This document shows, in pieces, positions 27,474-36,293 of a stretch of 64,000 nucleotides of DNA. How positions within the stretch are numbered: position 1 is the first letter of the stretch; each line of letters opens with the position of its first letter. The DNA is from Anaerococcus pacaensis 9403502. Its GTDB lineage: Bacteria; Bacillota; Clostridia; Tissierellales; Peptoniphilaceae. The position numbers and the translations under genes are program-made. The notes under the pieces were generated by a model, which was given only the letters and a program-made list of their open reading frames with translations, had not been told where the DNA came from and ran no database searches. Location of the stretch: contig HG326663.1 of assembly GCA_000308255.3 (NCBI GenBank), positions 757,661 to 821,660 on the forward strand, given 5' to 3'.

Positions 27474-28760
27474 ATGAGACTAGAACTTCAAAATGTATTA
27501 ATTGAAGATGTCGTATTATCAGATGTTACTAAAATCGAGGGCAGAAGCGTCTATGTGAATGTAGATGAGATGATTGACTACCTAAAAGAAGTTCCATTTG
27601 TCAGTGACATCAAAATAGACTTGGCTAAGCCAGGTGAGAAGACGAGGATTATCCCTGTTAAGGACTGTTTAGAGCCTAGATATAGGGTAGGAAGAACAAA
27701 CAAATTCCCGGGACTAACAGGAGAGATTGAGCAACTTGGTGATGGTATTACTAAAGTCATGAAGAATGTGGCTGTTGTGACAGTTGGAGATATTGTAGGT
27801 TTCCAAGAGGGTGTAATCGATATGTGGGGCGAAGGTGCAGAGTATACACCGTTTTCAAAAACTCTAAATATCGTAGTTGACATCAGCGTAATCGATGGCT
27901 TAAAACCACACGAACATGAGGAAACAGCTAGGACAGTAGGGCTAAAGGCAGCAGAATATTTGGGCCAAGCTCTAGAGAACTGCGAATATGATGAAACCGA
28001 AGTCTATGAATTAAATGCTATACCAGAAGAAAACGAAGCATGCAAAGATTTGCCAAGAGTAATTTATGCACAAATGCTTATAGCTCAGGGCTTGCTACAT
28101 GATGTATATATCTATGGTGTAGATGCTAAGAAAATTTTGCCAACCTTACTTCATCCAAATGAAGAGCTAGATGGGGCGGTAATTTCCGGTAATTGTGTGG
28201 CAGCTTGTGACAAAATCACTACCTACCAACACTTAAATAATCCAGTAGTAAAGGAACTGTACAAAGAACACGGCAAGACCATAAATTTTTTGGGTCAAAT
28301 CATGATTCCAGAACTAACCACACTTGATGGTAAATTTAGAACTTGCGATTATACAGTTAAACTTTGTAAGATGCTTGGTGCTCAAGGGGTTATTGTATCA
28401 GAAGAGGGTTATGGCAATCCAGACTCTGACTTAGTGATGATATCAGCTGGACTTGAAAAAGCAGGCATTAAATCAGTTCTTATTACAGATGAATGTTCAG
28501 GTTGGGCAGGGGACTCTCAGCCACTTGCAGATGCCAAAAAAGAAGCTTGTGCTGTAGTTTCTACAGGTAATGTATCTCACTTAGTTCATTTAACAAAGGC
28601 TGAGAAAGTTATTGGTGATCAACAAGCGGTAATGAACCTTGCTGGTGGCTGGGATGGTTGTATTGATGAAGAAACGGGCACTATTACTTGCGAATTAAAT
28701 GCAGTGATTGGGTCAACTTCTGAGATAGGATACCACAACTTAACTGTTGAGCTTCATTAG
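27474..28760 (+). CDS. Glycine/sarcosine/betaine reductase component B, alpha/beta proprotein (GrdE/GrdG/GrdI type)
   Basis: A 428-residue proprotein of substrate-specific component B. It is cleaved before a Cys that becomes a pyruvoyl group. The conserved site is ISGNCVAACDK, with Cys at residue 241, the position expected from the characterised GrdE. The pyruvoyl forms a Schiff base with the amino substrate, and component B then transfers the carboxymethyl group to the selenoprotein GrdA. It starts 12 bases after grdX with AAAGGAG. Which of glycine, sarcosine or betaine it uses is not decidable here. GrdA, GrdC and GrdD are not in the window and must be elsewhere. Confidence 0.92.
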   Translation: MRLELQNVLIEDVVLSDVTKIEGRSVYVNVDEMIDYLKEVPFVSDIKIDLAKPGEKTRIIPVKDCLEPRYRVGRTNKFPGLTGEIEQLGDGITKVMKNVAVVTVGDIVGFQEGVIDMWGEGAEYTPFSKTLNIVVDISVIDGLKPHEHEETARTVGLKAAEYLGQALENCEYDETEVYELNAIPEENEACKDLPRVIYAQMLIAQGLLHDVYIYGVDAKKILPTLLHPNEELDGAVISGNCVAACDKITTYQHLNNPVVKELYKEHGKTINFLGQIMIPELTTLDGKFRTCDYTVKLCKMLGAQGVIVSEEGYGNPDSDLVMISAGLEKAGIKSVLITDECSGWAGDSQPLADAKKEACAVVSTGNVSHLVHLTKAEKVIGDQQAVMNLAGGWDGCIDEETGTITCELNAVIGSTSEIGYHNLTVELH

Positions 28761-28769
28761 GAGGTAATT

Positions 28770-30059
28770 ATGACAAAGATACTATATTATGTGAACCAAT
28801 TTTTTGGTCAAATTGGGGGCGAGGACAAGGCAGACTATGAGCCTAGCCTAATGGATGGGCCAATCGGTTGTGCCGAAGGTTTTGAGAAAAATCTTGACCA
28901 AGGCCAAGTAGTAAATACCGTTGTTTGTGGCGACAACTACTATAACCAAAATAAAGAAAAAGCAGATGCCTTTATCATTGATGCTATAGAGAAAATCAAA
29001 CCAGATATGATTGTTGCAGGTCCTGCATTTAATGCAGGTCGTTATGGTATGGCTTGTGCGGGTGTACTAGAACTAGCATATGAACGAGATATTCCAGCTG
29101 TATCAGGCATGTATATCGAAAATCCAGCTGTAGATTATTGTAAGACGAAGGGCGTAGTTGTAGAAACGGCTGATTCAGCTGCAAAAATGAGACAAGCATT
29201 AAAAGACATGGCCAATGCTAGCAACAAACTAATCAAGGGCGAGACTCTTTATCCAGAAATAGACAATTATATAGCCCAAGGCAAAAGAATTACAGTATTC
29301 ACAGAAAAAATAGGTGCTAGAAGAGCAGTTGATATGCTTCTTAATCGATTTAATGAACAAGAGTATAAAACTGAATTGCCAATGCCAGAATTTGATGAAG
29401 TTGAACCAGCTCCAGCAATCAAAGACATGGCTCATGCAAAGATTGCTCTTGTGACAACAGGTGGTGTTGTTCCACACGGCAATCCAGACAAGGTCCAATC
29501 AGCATCAGCACAAAAATGGGCAAAATACGACATTAGCGGCTTAGATGAGCTTAAAGGTGAATTTATCACAATCCACGGCGGATTCGACCCAGTGTACTGT
29601 AATGAAAAAGCCGACAGAGTTGCTCCTCTAGATCAACTAGCAAGGCTTAAGAATGAAGGCAGAATCGGAGAAATCTATAAATATTTCTACACAACAACAG
29701 GAACAGGAACATCTGTAGCAAATGCCAAGAGATTTGGTGTTGAAATAGGTAAAGAACTTTACGAAGCAAAAGTAGATGGTGTTATAATGACTTCCACATG
29801 AGGTACCTGTACACGTTGCGGTGCAACAATGGTTAAAGAAATAGAAAGATACGGTATTCCTATAGTTCATATGGCAACCATAACTACCATTTCAGAGTCG
29901 GTAGGGGCAAATAGAATTATACCAACTATTGCAATTCCTTACCCAGTAGGTAATCCAGACCTTGGCGCTCGTGAAGAAATGCTTAGAGAAGAGCTCGTAA
30001 ATAGAGCCATCAAAGCTCTTGAAACAGAGGTTAGTCAGCCAACAATATTTAAAGCCTAG
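28770..30059 (+). CDS. grdB: Glycine/sarcosine/betaine reductase component B, selenoprotein subunit (GrdB/GrdF/GrdH type)
   Basis: The frame reads from ATG 28770 to TAG 30057-30059 through an in-frame TGA at 29799-29801, which is selenocysteine at residue 344. The surrounding VIMTST-U-GTCTRCGATMVKE is the family signature (UxxCxxC). Without readthrough the protein would lose its catalytic Sec and its last 86 residues, which remain conserved (IPVVHM-like YGIPIVHMATITTISES). A short hairpin follows the TGA. Total length is 429 residues. Gram-positive glycine-reducing anaerobes use it in Stickland fermentation. The symbol is given at family level; it could be grdF or grdH. A gene finder will split it in two. 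Confidence 0.95.
29815..29827 (+). promoter_or_regulatory. Bacterial SECIS hairpin of grdB-type gene
   Basis: GTTGC (29815-29819) and GCAAC (29823-29827) close a GGT loop 18 bases after the TGA. The GGT apex is like the classic fdhF element. It serves as an internal positive control for the candidate at 4370. Confidence 0.75.
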
Positions 30060-30077
30060 CGATTATTCGCTAGGTTT
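30055..30077 (+). terminator. Hairpin at the end of the selenoprotein gene, probable attenuator
   Basis: A perfect 8-bp stem (CCTAGCGA and TCGCTAGG, loop TTAT) covers the stop codon and is followed by TTTAG. It could reduce expression of the transporter and regulator or protect the upstream mRNA. Confidence 0.5.
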
Positions 30078-30085
30078 AGAAAGGA

Positions 30086-31180
30086 ATGGCCATGCAAGAA
30101 AAAATTAGATATTCAAAAGTAATAAACTATGCTGGTGCTTTCATTGCTCTACTAATTGGATCTGGATTTGCTACAGGCCAAGAGCTTTTACAATTTTTCT
30201 CTTCCTATGGACTACTTGGTTTGCTTGGAGTATTGATTGTCTTTATACTTTTAGCTTTTGTAGGTGTAGAATTTGTTAAATATGGGAACAAACACAAGTT
30301 AGAAAATCCAAATGACATATACAGAGTTATTTGTGGCAAGGCCATCGGGACTTTCTATGACTACTTCTCGGTATTTTTCATTTTCCTATCCTTTACAGTA
30401 ATGATATCAGGAGCACAAGCAACAGCAGTCCAACACTATAATGCTCCTAAATTTGTGGGCGGAATTGTACTAGGAGTGCTTGCTATAATCACAGTAGTTT
30501 TTGGTCTTAGCAAAATAGTAGATGTTATAGGCAAAATAGGACCTGTGATTGTAGTGCTTGCTATTTTAGTAGGTATAATTTCAACGGTGACTAATTTTTC
30601 AAATCTAGATCAATCACTAGCCACAATTGAGATGTTAAACCAAAACAAGCAAATAACACAGGCATCACGCTTTGGATTTTTTGCAGCTAGCTTATCCTAT
30701 GTGGGCTTTTGTATGCTGTGGCTAGCAGCTTTTTGTGCTAGCATAGGGAGAGATACAGAAGTTTTGGAAGAAGCTAAAAAGGGCCAAATATTTGGATCGG
30801 CAGGATTTTCAATAGCTACATTTATAATGTCACTGGCTATAATATTATCAATAAACGAAGTTTATCAATCACAAATACCTTCACTTATATTAGCAGGACA
30901 AATTAACCCAGTCCTTGCAAATATATTTTCTGTATTTATCATACTTGGTATTTACACCACATCAGTCCCACTACTATGGACAGTTATAGTAAGGTTTTTT
31001 AAAGAAGGTACTAAAGAATTTAAGATTGCTACGATTGTAATAGGAGCTATCGGAATGGTAATAGGCTTGCTATTAAAATTTGATGTTCTGGTAAATTACG
31101 TATATGCTATAAATGGTTATTTAGGTATAGTATTGTTGATAATAATGATTTATAAAGCCATAAGTAAGAAAAATAACTAA
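30086..31180 (+). CDS. YkvI-type amino-acid/betaine-like membrane transporter
   Basis: A 364-residue protein with about ten membrane helices. The start YSKVINYAGAFIALLIGSGF with GSGFATGQE is the characteristic unwound helix 1 of the YkvI family in the APC/LeuT-like superfamily. Residues such as FGLSKIVDVIGKIGPVIVV and the late KFDVLVNYVYAINGYLGIVL fit that family. It lies 26 bases after the component B selenoprotein in the same operon, so it probably imports the reductase substrate (sarcosine, betaine or a related amine). This is inference from context. GAAAGGAATGGCC precedes the start; ATG at 30086 or 30092 are both possible. Confidence 0.8.
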   Translation: MAMQEKIRYSKVINYAGAFIALLIGSGFATGQELLQFFSSYGLLGLLGVLIVFILLAFVGVEFVKYGNKHKLENPNDIYRVICGKAIGTFYDYFSVFFIFLSFTVMISGAQATAVQHYNAPKFVGGIVLGVLAIITVVFGLSKIVDVIGKIGPVIVVLAILVGIISTVTNFSNLDQSLATIEMLNQNKQITQASRFGFFAASLSYVGFCMLWLAAFCASIGRDTEVLEEAKKGQIFGSAGFSIATFIMSLAIILSINEVYQSQIPSLILAGQINPVLANIFSVFIILGIYTTSVPLLWTVIVRFFKEGTKEFKIATIVIGAIGMVIGLLLKFDVLVNYVYAINGYLGIVLLIIMIYKAISKKNN

Positions 31181-31184
31181 GATT

Positions 31185-31838
31185 ATGACAAACTTATTGA
31201 AATTTAAACTCTTTGACAATATTTCAGAAGAGTCCAAGAAAGAATTGCTTGGTTTAAGTATCATTGAGAAAAGTTATCAGTCAAATGAAGTAGTGCTGAG
31301 ACGAAATAGTGAATTAAAATATGCACTTCTAATAGATAAAGGATGTTTAAAAGCTGCAGAATATACTATAAATGGTAAAGAAATAGTGTCTTCTTATTAT
31401 TTTGAAGGCGATGCTTTCCCATTTTATTTATATTTTGGTAATACAAAAACTTTTCCCTATGATGTATATGCCACCAAAAAATCCACAGTGTATTTTCTGC
31501 CATTCAAAGAATTTGAAGACATTATGGATACAGATATCGTTCTGACTAAAAATATCTTAAAATTCATAGCTGAATACACATCATTCAATAAACTTGTAAT
31601 CAGAGCTACGCAATATCCAAGAGTAATAGAGCGTTTGGCCTATTGGATAATCCACTTAGATGAGGTCGACTATTTAAAATTACCTACATCCCAAGCTATG
31701 TTAGCCGATATCCTTAGAGTCAATAGGCCTAGCCTAAATCAAGAACTAAGATACCTAAGAAAGAATAATATAATTGAGTTAGAAGGTATGAATTTTGAAA
31801 TTTTGGATATGGATTATCTTAAACAAATAATTGATTAA
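31185..31838 (+). CDS. Crp/Fnr family transcriptional regulator
   Basis: A 217-residue regulator. Residues about 15-115 form a cyclic-nucleotide-binding-like beta barrel (VVLRRNSELKYALLIDKGCL, YYFEGDAFPFYLYF). A dimerisation helix follows, and a winged helix-turn-helix at the C-terminus (PTSQAMLADILRVNRPSLNQ about 167-186, ELRYLRKNNIIELEG). The RxxxxR cAMP pocket of CRP is not evident, and no Fe-S cysteine cluster is seen, so the effector is unknown. It starts four bases after the transporter stop, so it is co-transcribed and may regulate the grd operon. Confidence 0.85.
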   Translation: MTNLLKFKLFDNISEESKKELLGLSIIEKSYQSNEVVLRRNSELKYALLIDKGCLKAAEYTINGKEIVSSYYFEGDAFPFYLYFGNTKTFPYDVYATKKSTVYFLPFKEFEDIMDTDIVLTKNILKFIAEYTSFNKLVIRATQYPRVIERLAYWIIHLDEVDYLKLPTSQAMLADILRVNRPSLNQELRYLRKNNIIELEGMNFEILDMDYLKQIID

Positions 31839-31865
31839 CCCAGAGTAAAAACTCTAGGTTTGACT

Positions 31866-33325
31866 GAGACTGTGTAATATTTTGTGTATACAACCTCCTG
31901 ATTAGGGTAAAGAAAAAACTAATCAGGAGGATTTTTTATGCCAAGAAAAAGACCCGAATCAAGAGGGAGCAAAATAGCTAAAATGTTAATCGAAGAATAT
32001 CAACCTCAAAGCGCACAAGACATTCAAGAAGTATTAAAAGAACTTCTAGGAGAAACTATGGAAGAACTTTTAAAGGCAGAACTTGATCAACATTTAGACT
32101 ATGAATATGGTGAAAAACCACTATCACTCAATACAAGAAACGACTCAAGTAAAAAAACTGTTAAATCATCCTATGGAAATATAGATTTAAATATCCCAAG
32201 AGATAGAGAAGGATCCTTTGAACCACAAGCATTAAAGAAATATGAAAAAGACATATCTAACATAGAAAACCAGATAATATCAATGTACGCAAAAGGTATA
32301 CCCTCGCCTAATAATATCATCAACTCATTTCATTCGTTGGATATTATTGGCTGGGGCAGACTCTGGCAAAACAGACTACTAGAAAAAGTCTACCCTATGG
32401 TATTTTTAGACGCTATACATTACCATGTAAGAGAAAACAACTTAGTAGTCAAAAAAGCAGTATACATCGCATTAGGGTACAATCTTGAAGGTTTTAAAGA
32501 AATACTAGGCATATGTACCCTAGGGGGCAGACCCTGGGTAGGAGAGAATGAATCAAGCAAATATTGGCTCTTAGTATTAAACCAGCTAAAAGAAAGAGGA
32601 TTAGAAGATATACTAATAATATCAACAGATAACCTATCTGGATTCACACAAGCTATAGAAGCAGTATATCCAAAAGCAGAAATACACCCAAAAAGCGTTG
32701 GGAAAATCATGCATAATCCATCAAATAAGAAACTCAACAAAATATGTATCATACAAAGATATAAAAGAATTAATGAAAGACTTAAAAGCAATATACAAAG
32801 CACCAACAGAAGACTTAGCTCTAACAAATCTAGGTATCCTTGAAGAAAAATGGGGTAAAAAATATCCAATGTGTGTAAGCTCTTGGAAAAACAACTGGAC
32901 AGAACTATCCCCTCCAGAAGGAATAAGGAAACTAGTATATACCACAAATGCCATGGAAAATTTCAATAGGCAACTAAGAAAAGTAACAAAAACAAGACCA
33001 TATTTCCAAATGACTATGCTCTACAAAAAAGCCTATATCTAGCAATGGTAGATGCTTCAAGTAAGTGGACCTACAGGATACGTGGTTGGGATCAAATATT
33101 ATCCCAATTATCAATATATTTTGAAGGGAGGTTTTAATTGAGCTAAAAATCGATTATGAAATTTGCTGTAAATTATCATGAAAAATTGACAGTTTATTAA
33201 AGTTGTGTAAAATTAAGTAAAGCTCCATACCTATAGGAATGGACAAACATTGATACATAAAAAATGTATCAACCCTTACCCTTTTATCAGGATTTAGGTT
33301 GATACACAAAATTATTTACAGACCC
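31866..33325 (+). mobile_element. IS256-family insertion sequence, degenerate
   Basis: Left inverted repeat GAGACTGTGTAATATTTTGT (31866-31889) and right inverted repeat ATACACAAAATTATTTACAG (33302-33325, complement orientation) match at about 19 of 24 positions. They enclose the broken transposase. No clear 8-base target duplication was established. Confidence 0.75.
31938..33137 (+). pseudogene. IS256-family transposase, multiply frameshifted
   Basis: Starts MPRKRPESRGSKIAKMLIEE with the usual N-terminal domain LKELLGETMEELLKAELDQH and IDLNIPRDREGSFEPQ. Homology is disturbed after MYAKGIP by a deletion with frameshift (the region that reads SPNNIINSFHSL). DAIHYHVREN with the first catalytic Asp and STDNLSGFTQAIEAVYPKAE remain. 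A frameshift at about 32698 moves to MKDLKAIYKAPTEDLAL, with ERLRKL-type TTNAMENFNRQLRKVTKT, and another near 33010 moves to LAMVDASSKWTYRIRGW. At least three lesions make it inactive. Confidence 0.9.
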
Positions 33326-33348
33326 TTATGTCCAGTTTAATGGGTACA

Positions 33349-33385
33349 CTACACTCCAGTTTATGCTGGGGTTTGTCTTCGGTCT
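33349..33385 (+). repeat. IS1182-type end, inverted copy
   Basis: CTCCAGTTTATGCTGGGGTT followed by TGTCTTCGGTCTGA is repeated in inverted orientation at 34955-34997. The latter lies directly 3' of an IS1182 transposase fragment. The two ends face each other around a 1.6-kb segment. The rest of 33138-33506 holds only small dyads (GATACAT/ATGTATC at 33252-33270). Confidence 0.6.
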
Positions 33386-33506
33386 GAAATATATTTTTTA
33401 TATTATCCTATAGCTAATATTTTAAAATAATGGTGCACAAGATTATAAATATTCTCTATATAATCTTTCAATGTCAACTATTCTTTCAACTAATATATTC
33501 CATAAT

Positions 33507-33914
33507 TTAATCCTTTAAAATAGATTTTTCTATTCGATAACAAATATAAACCATTCCTAAAAATGAAAATATTATTATAATAAATAAACCAATAAGATAG
33601 TCATACATATTAAATACTTCGCCTAATATCATTGTAATCAGTGAAAAAACAATACCTATAATTCCTAACTTTATACTAGACTTATACCAATATTCATTTC
33701 CATTTATCCAATTCGATTCACTTTTAACGAGTCTTGGAAGAACATAATGAGACATCCCTATATACTTATTTGAAGATAATCTCACCCTTCCACTTCTAAA
33801 TTCTTTTATAATTTCCTGAGGTGGATATGGCTTTGGGTGATTTAAAAGATTATAATTAACGATAATGACTAAAATATATATACTTATAAATACTAAATAT
33901 AAACTACTATTCAT
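33507..33914 (-). CDS. Hypothetical membrane protein
   Basis: A 135-residue protein with three probable membrane helices: residues 4-22 (LYLVFISIYILVIIVNY), about 80-98 (LGIIGIVFSLITMILGEV) and about 104-124 (LIGLFIIIIFSFLGMVYICY). A hydrophilic loop with KPYPPQEIIKEFRSGRVRL lies between helix 1 and 2. I do not recognise the family. It starts 9 bases after the stop of the SPASM remnant on the same strand, so it was probably translationally linked to that radical-SAM gene, perhaps as an export or immunity protein of a peptide-modification locus. That link is speculative. Confidence 0.6.
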   Translation of the reverse strand: MNSSLYLVFISIYILVIIVNYNLLNHPKPYPPQEIIKEFRSGRVRLSSNKYIGMSHYVLPRLVKSESNWINGNEYWYKSSIKLGIIGIVFSLITMILGEVFNMYDYLIGLFIIIIFSFLGMVYICYRIEKSILKD

Positions 33915-33923
33915 AAAATACCT

Positions 33924-34100
33924 CTATTTCTCTAAATATTTATGGTTAAATATAACTTGATCATGATATAGCCATTTATTTTCAAAACAAGCTTCTCTAT
34001 TTATATCATTATATCTCTCATAACTTACACTAGCGCACCCTCCTCCACAAATTGGAAAATACTTACATTCTTTACATTTATTTAATCCTTCAAAACTCTG
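33924..34100 (-). pseudogene. SPASM domain remnant of a radical SAM protein
   Basis: The minus strand reads QSFEGLNKCKECKYFPICGG and GCASVSYERYNDINREACF up to a stop at 33924-33926. CxxCxxxxxCGGGC is the auxiliary Fe-S cluster motif at the C-terminus of SPASM radical-SAM enzymes, such as peptide maturases. Upstream the frame is lost, and neither the CxxxCxxC radical-SAM core nor a precursor peptide is seen within the window. It is a 3' remnant of about 58 codons. It is too short and lacks a start to be picked up as a gene. Confidence 0.8.
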
Positions 34101-34950
34101 GTAATCCAGTCAATGTATTTAACTTGTCTTATCAACTCTTCTTTCATTTTAGGAACACCTCACAATCTATTTCTTTTTATTAATAAGTTATTACCACTAC
34201 CCTACACATTTACATCATCTATATAATAAAATATACTTCTTTATAATTTCTGGTGGCTTACTACTATTTATTAAACTTTATATTTTTTATATACTATCCA
34301 CAAATTCTTTATTCAGTAAATATTAGGACTCTTGATATAATTTACTTTATAGAAACTGGTTAAGTTTAATGAATAGCTTTAAGTATGTTTGATTTCTCAT
34401 CTAAATATTTACTTACAAAATAATTTTGTCTCCATTTATTGTAATTAACTTCAATCTTTAAAACAATTATTTTATATTTTTAATGAATTTTCAATTCTAG
34501 TTTATTATGTTAATAATATTTAATACACCAATAATTTCTGATATATTACATCCAATGCATCACTAATTCTTTACACATATAAATAATTGCAATATCACCA
34601 TTATTTAATTTTAAAAATGTACTCCTAGTCATATTTGCTTTTATTCATTAAATCATATCTTTGAATATACTTATGTTGGTTATTGTATATACCCATTAAG
34701 TATAACATGAATCTATTTTTGTTTTCAATGGTTTGGTATATTGCTTTAAATTATCAAAAAAATAAAGGCAGTCCGAAGACTGCCGATATTTATCTCTCTG
34801 CATCTTTGCTATGGTCTTTCTTAGTTGACTTAGTTTTGTCATCTGTCTTAAAGCTTTTTATTTGTCCTAATATGGGCTTTTTATCCTTGCCTTGACTCTT
34901 TCCTTGTTCTTTTGCTTTTAAGAGCTTAGAAGATAAAATACGAATATTTT
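34101..34950. other. AT-rich decayed intergenic region
   Basis: About 850 bases with stops in every frame and no convincing gene. Short plus-strand frames such as 34683-34895 look random. A hairpin (AAGGCAGTCCGAAGACTGCC, 34766-34785) stands out. The region is probably decayed DNA between the two inverted IS1182 ends. Confidence 0.5.
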
Positions 34951-34954
34951 TATG

Positions 34955-35241
34955 TTCTCAGACCGAAGACAAACCCCAGCACTAACTGGAGTTTGTCTTT
35001 ATTTTTGTTATACTTATGCTTTATACGCAACAAAAAAGATCCTATTAGGATCCATATTCCATAGTATATTTGCTATTTTCTTCATATTCATGCATGCAAG
35101 GGTTAGGGCGCTTTTCATTCTCATTTTTGCCAACTCCTTCATATTCGTGTATCTAAATCCATGATATTCTTTTGCTGTTGCAAAGCATCGTTCTATTGTT
35201 TCTTTTCTTTGATTGATATTGGAATCAAGACGTTTGAGCAC
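34955..35241 (-). mobile_element. IS1182-family 3' remnant with transposase C-terminus
   Basis: Minus-strand codons read MLKRLDSNINQRKETIERCF, AKEYHGFRYTNM and LTLACMNMKKIANI, the C-terminal region of IS1182-type DDE transposases, which contains the final catalytic Glu in RKETIERCF. Stop at 35014. The terminal hairpin AAGACAAACTCCAG/CTGGGGTTTGTCTT (about 34965-35000) follows. The N-terminal four fifths are missing. Confidence 0.8.
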
Positions 35242-35245
35242 TAAA

Positions 35246-35278
35246 AAAGTAGGTAAGATTGTTATTCTTACCTACTTT
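35246..35278. terminator. Perfect 13-bp hairpin
   Basis: AAAGTAGGTAAGA (35246-35258) and TCTTACCTACTTT (35266-35278) with a 7-base loop. It may end minus-strand transcription from the lipoprotein gene upstream at 35379, together with a second dyad AGCTAC/GTAGCT near 35292-35309. Confidence 0.6.
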
Positions 35279-35378
35279 ATAGACAGTCTGAGCTACTATC
35301 ATGTAGCTGATTTTTGCATAGTATCCATGGTCTTTTTATTTAGTATGGACTTAGATTTGATAGGGTATGAGACGGTTT

Positions 35379-36011
35379 TTACTCAGCTGGGCTTAATTCG
35401 TCTTCAGCCATCCATTTGTGATTTTCGATAGTTTCTCCACTTTCGGTATCAGTGTAAGTAACCATATATACACGGGTATCATGAGCTGAATCAATAGTTG
35501 CACTTGCTCCCTCCATGCCAGGCATGTGAGAAGCTTTTAAGATTACCTCATCGCCTTGTTGATATGGTTCAGCTTGGGGATTTTCTAATTCTTCATGGAT
35601 TACCCATTTGTGATTTGCTACAGTTTCGCCTGTTTTTGTATCTTGGTAGGTTACTTCATATGCTACTGTATCAAATACACCAACTACAGTACCACTAGCA
35701 CCCATCATACCTGGCATGTGGTCATTTTGAATAACTACTTGACTTCCTACAGGATAAGCTGGATTCTCTGCTTCTTTAATCCCTTCTGGTAAATCACCTG
35801 ATTCATCGTGCTCCATGTCTCCGTGACCACTTTCATTTGAAGATTCATTTTCTGTCACATCGTTGGTATTTTCCGCTGTGTCAGTTGTATTTTCTATTGT
35901 GCTTGCAGGTTCAGTTGTATCTGTTTGTCCCTCATTTGATGTGCTACAAGCTGTAAGGATTAATCCTGCTGATAGTAAAACAGCTCCTAGCCATTTTTTA
36001 TTATATTTCAT
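35379..36011 (-). CDS. YdhK-type lipoprotein (DUF1541 repeats)
   Basis: A 210-residue lipoprotein. Signal peptide with lipobox LTAC (Cys at residue 22), then a low-complexity T/E/N-rich linker with HGDMEHDESG (possible metal-binding His). Two tandem DUF1541 repeats follow: YPVGSQVVIQNDHMPGMMGA to ETVANHKWVIHEEL (about 88-145) and QQGDEVILKASHMPGMEGA to ETIENHKWMAEDEL (about 150-206). HMPGM motifs are typical of the YdhK family, whose members are often near copper or metal-efflux genes. The function is unknown. The ATG follows GGAGG. It is a single gene on the minus strand. Confidence 0.88.
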   Translation of the reverse strand: MKYNKKWLGAVLLSAGLILTACSTSNEGQTDTTEPASTIENTTDTAENTNDVTENESSNESGHGDMEHDESGDLPEGIKEAENPAYPVGSQVVIQNDHMPGMMGASGTVVGVFDTVAYEVTYQDTKTGETVANHKWVIHEELENPQAEPYQQGDEVILKASHMPGMEGASATIDSAHDTRVYMVTYTDTESGETIENHKWMAEDELSPAE

Positions 36012-36230
36012 TTTTACCTCCTTATACTATATTATATCATATAATATATCTAAAATATCAGTAGATATAGCTCACCATAAAAGCTTAGTAGTATTATTAT
36101 AGCAGATAAGCTGATTTAGATTTCTTATTATTGCAATAGGGTCATCCATCTTATTACTTGGCAAGCAATGTGAGTAATTTTCTCTTACTAAATAAGCTTT
36201 ACGAATCTTTCTGGGTATTTTGCACAGAAA

Positions 36231-36263
36231 AACCCCTCAATCCGTATTTTTGGTTAAGGGGCT
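36231..36263 (-). terminator. Terminator of the ahpC-ahpF operon
   Basis: Minus-strand CCCCTTAACC pairs with GGATTGAGGGG (arms about 36256-36262 and 36232-36238), then TTTTTC. The region 36012-36230 contains only the AT-rich upstream sequence of ydhK. Confidence 0.75.
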
Positions 36264-36293
36264 TAGTCCATGGGGCGTCTTTTTTTAGATATT

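Noticed and set aside
34683..35164. Two plus-strand frames of 70 codons
   Set aside because: They are AT-rich chance frames; the second is the antisense of the IS1182 transposase remnant, and neither resembles a protein family.
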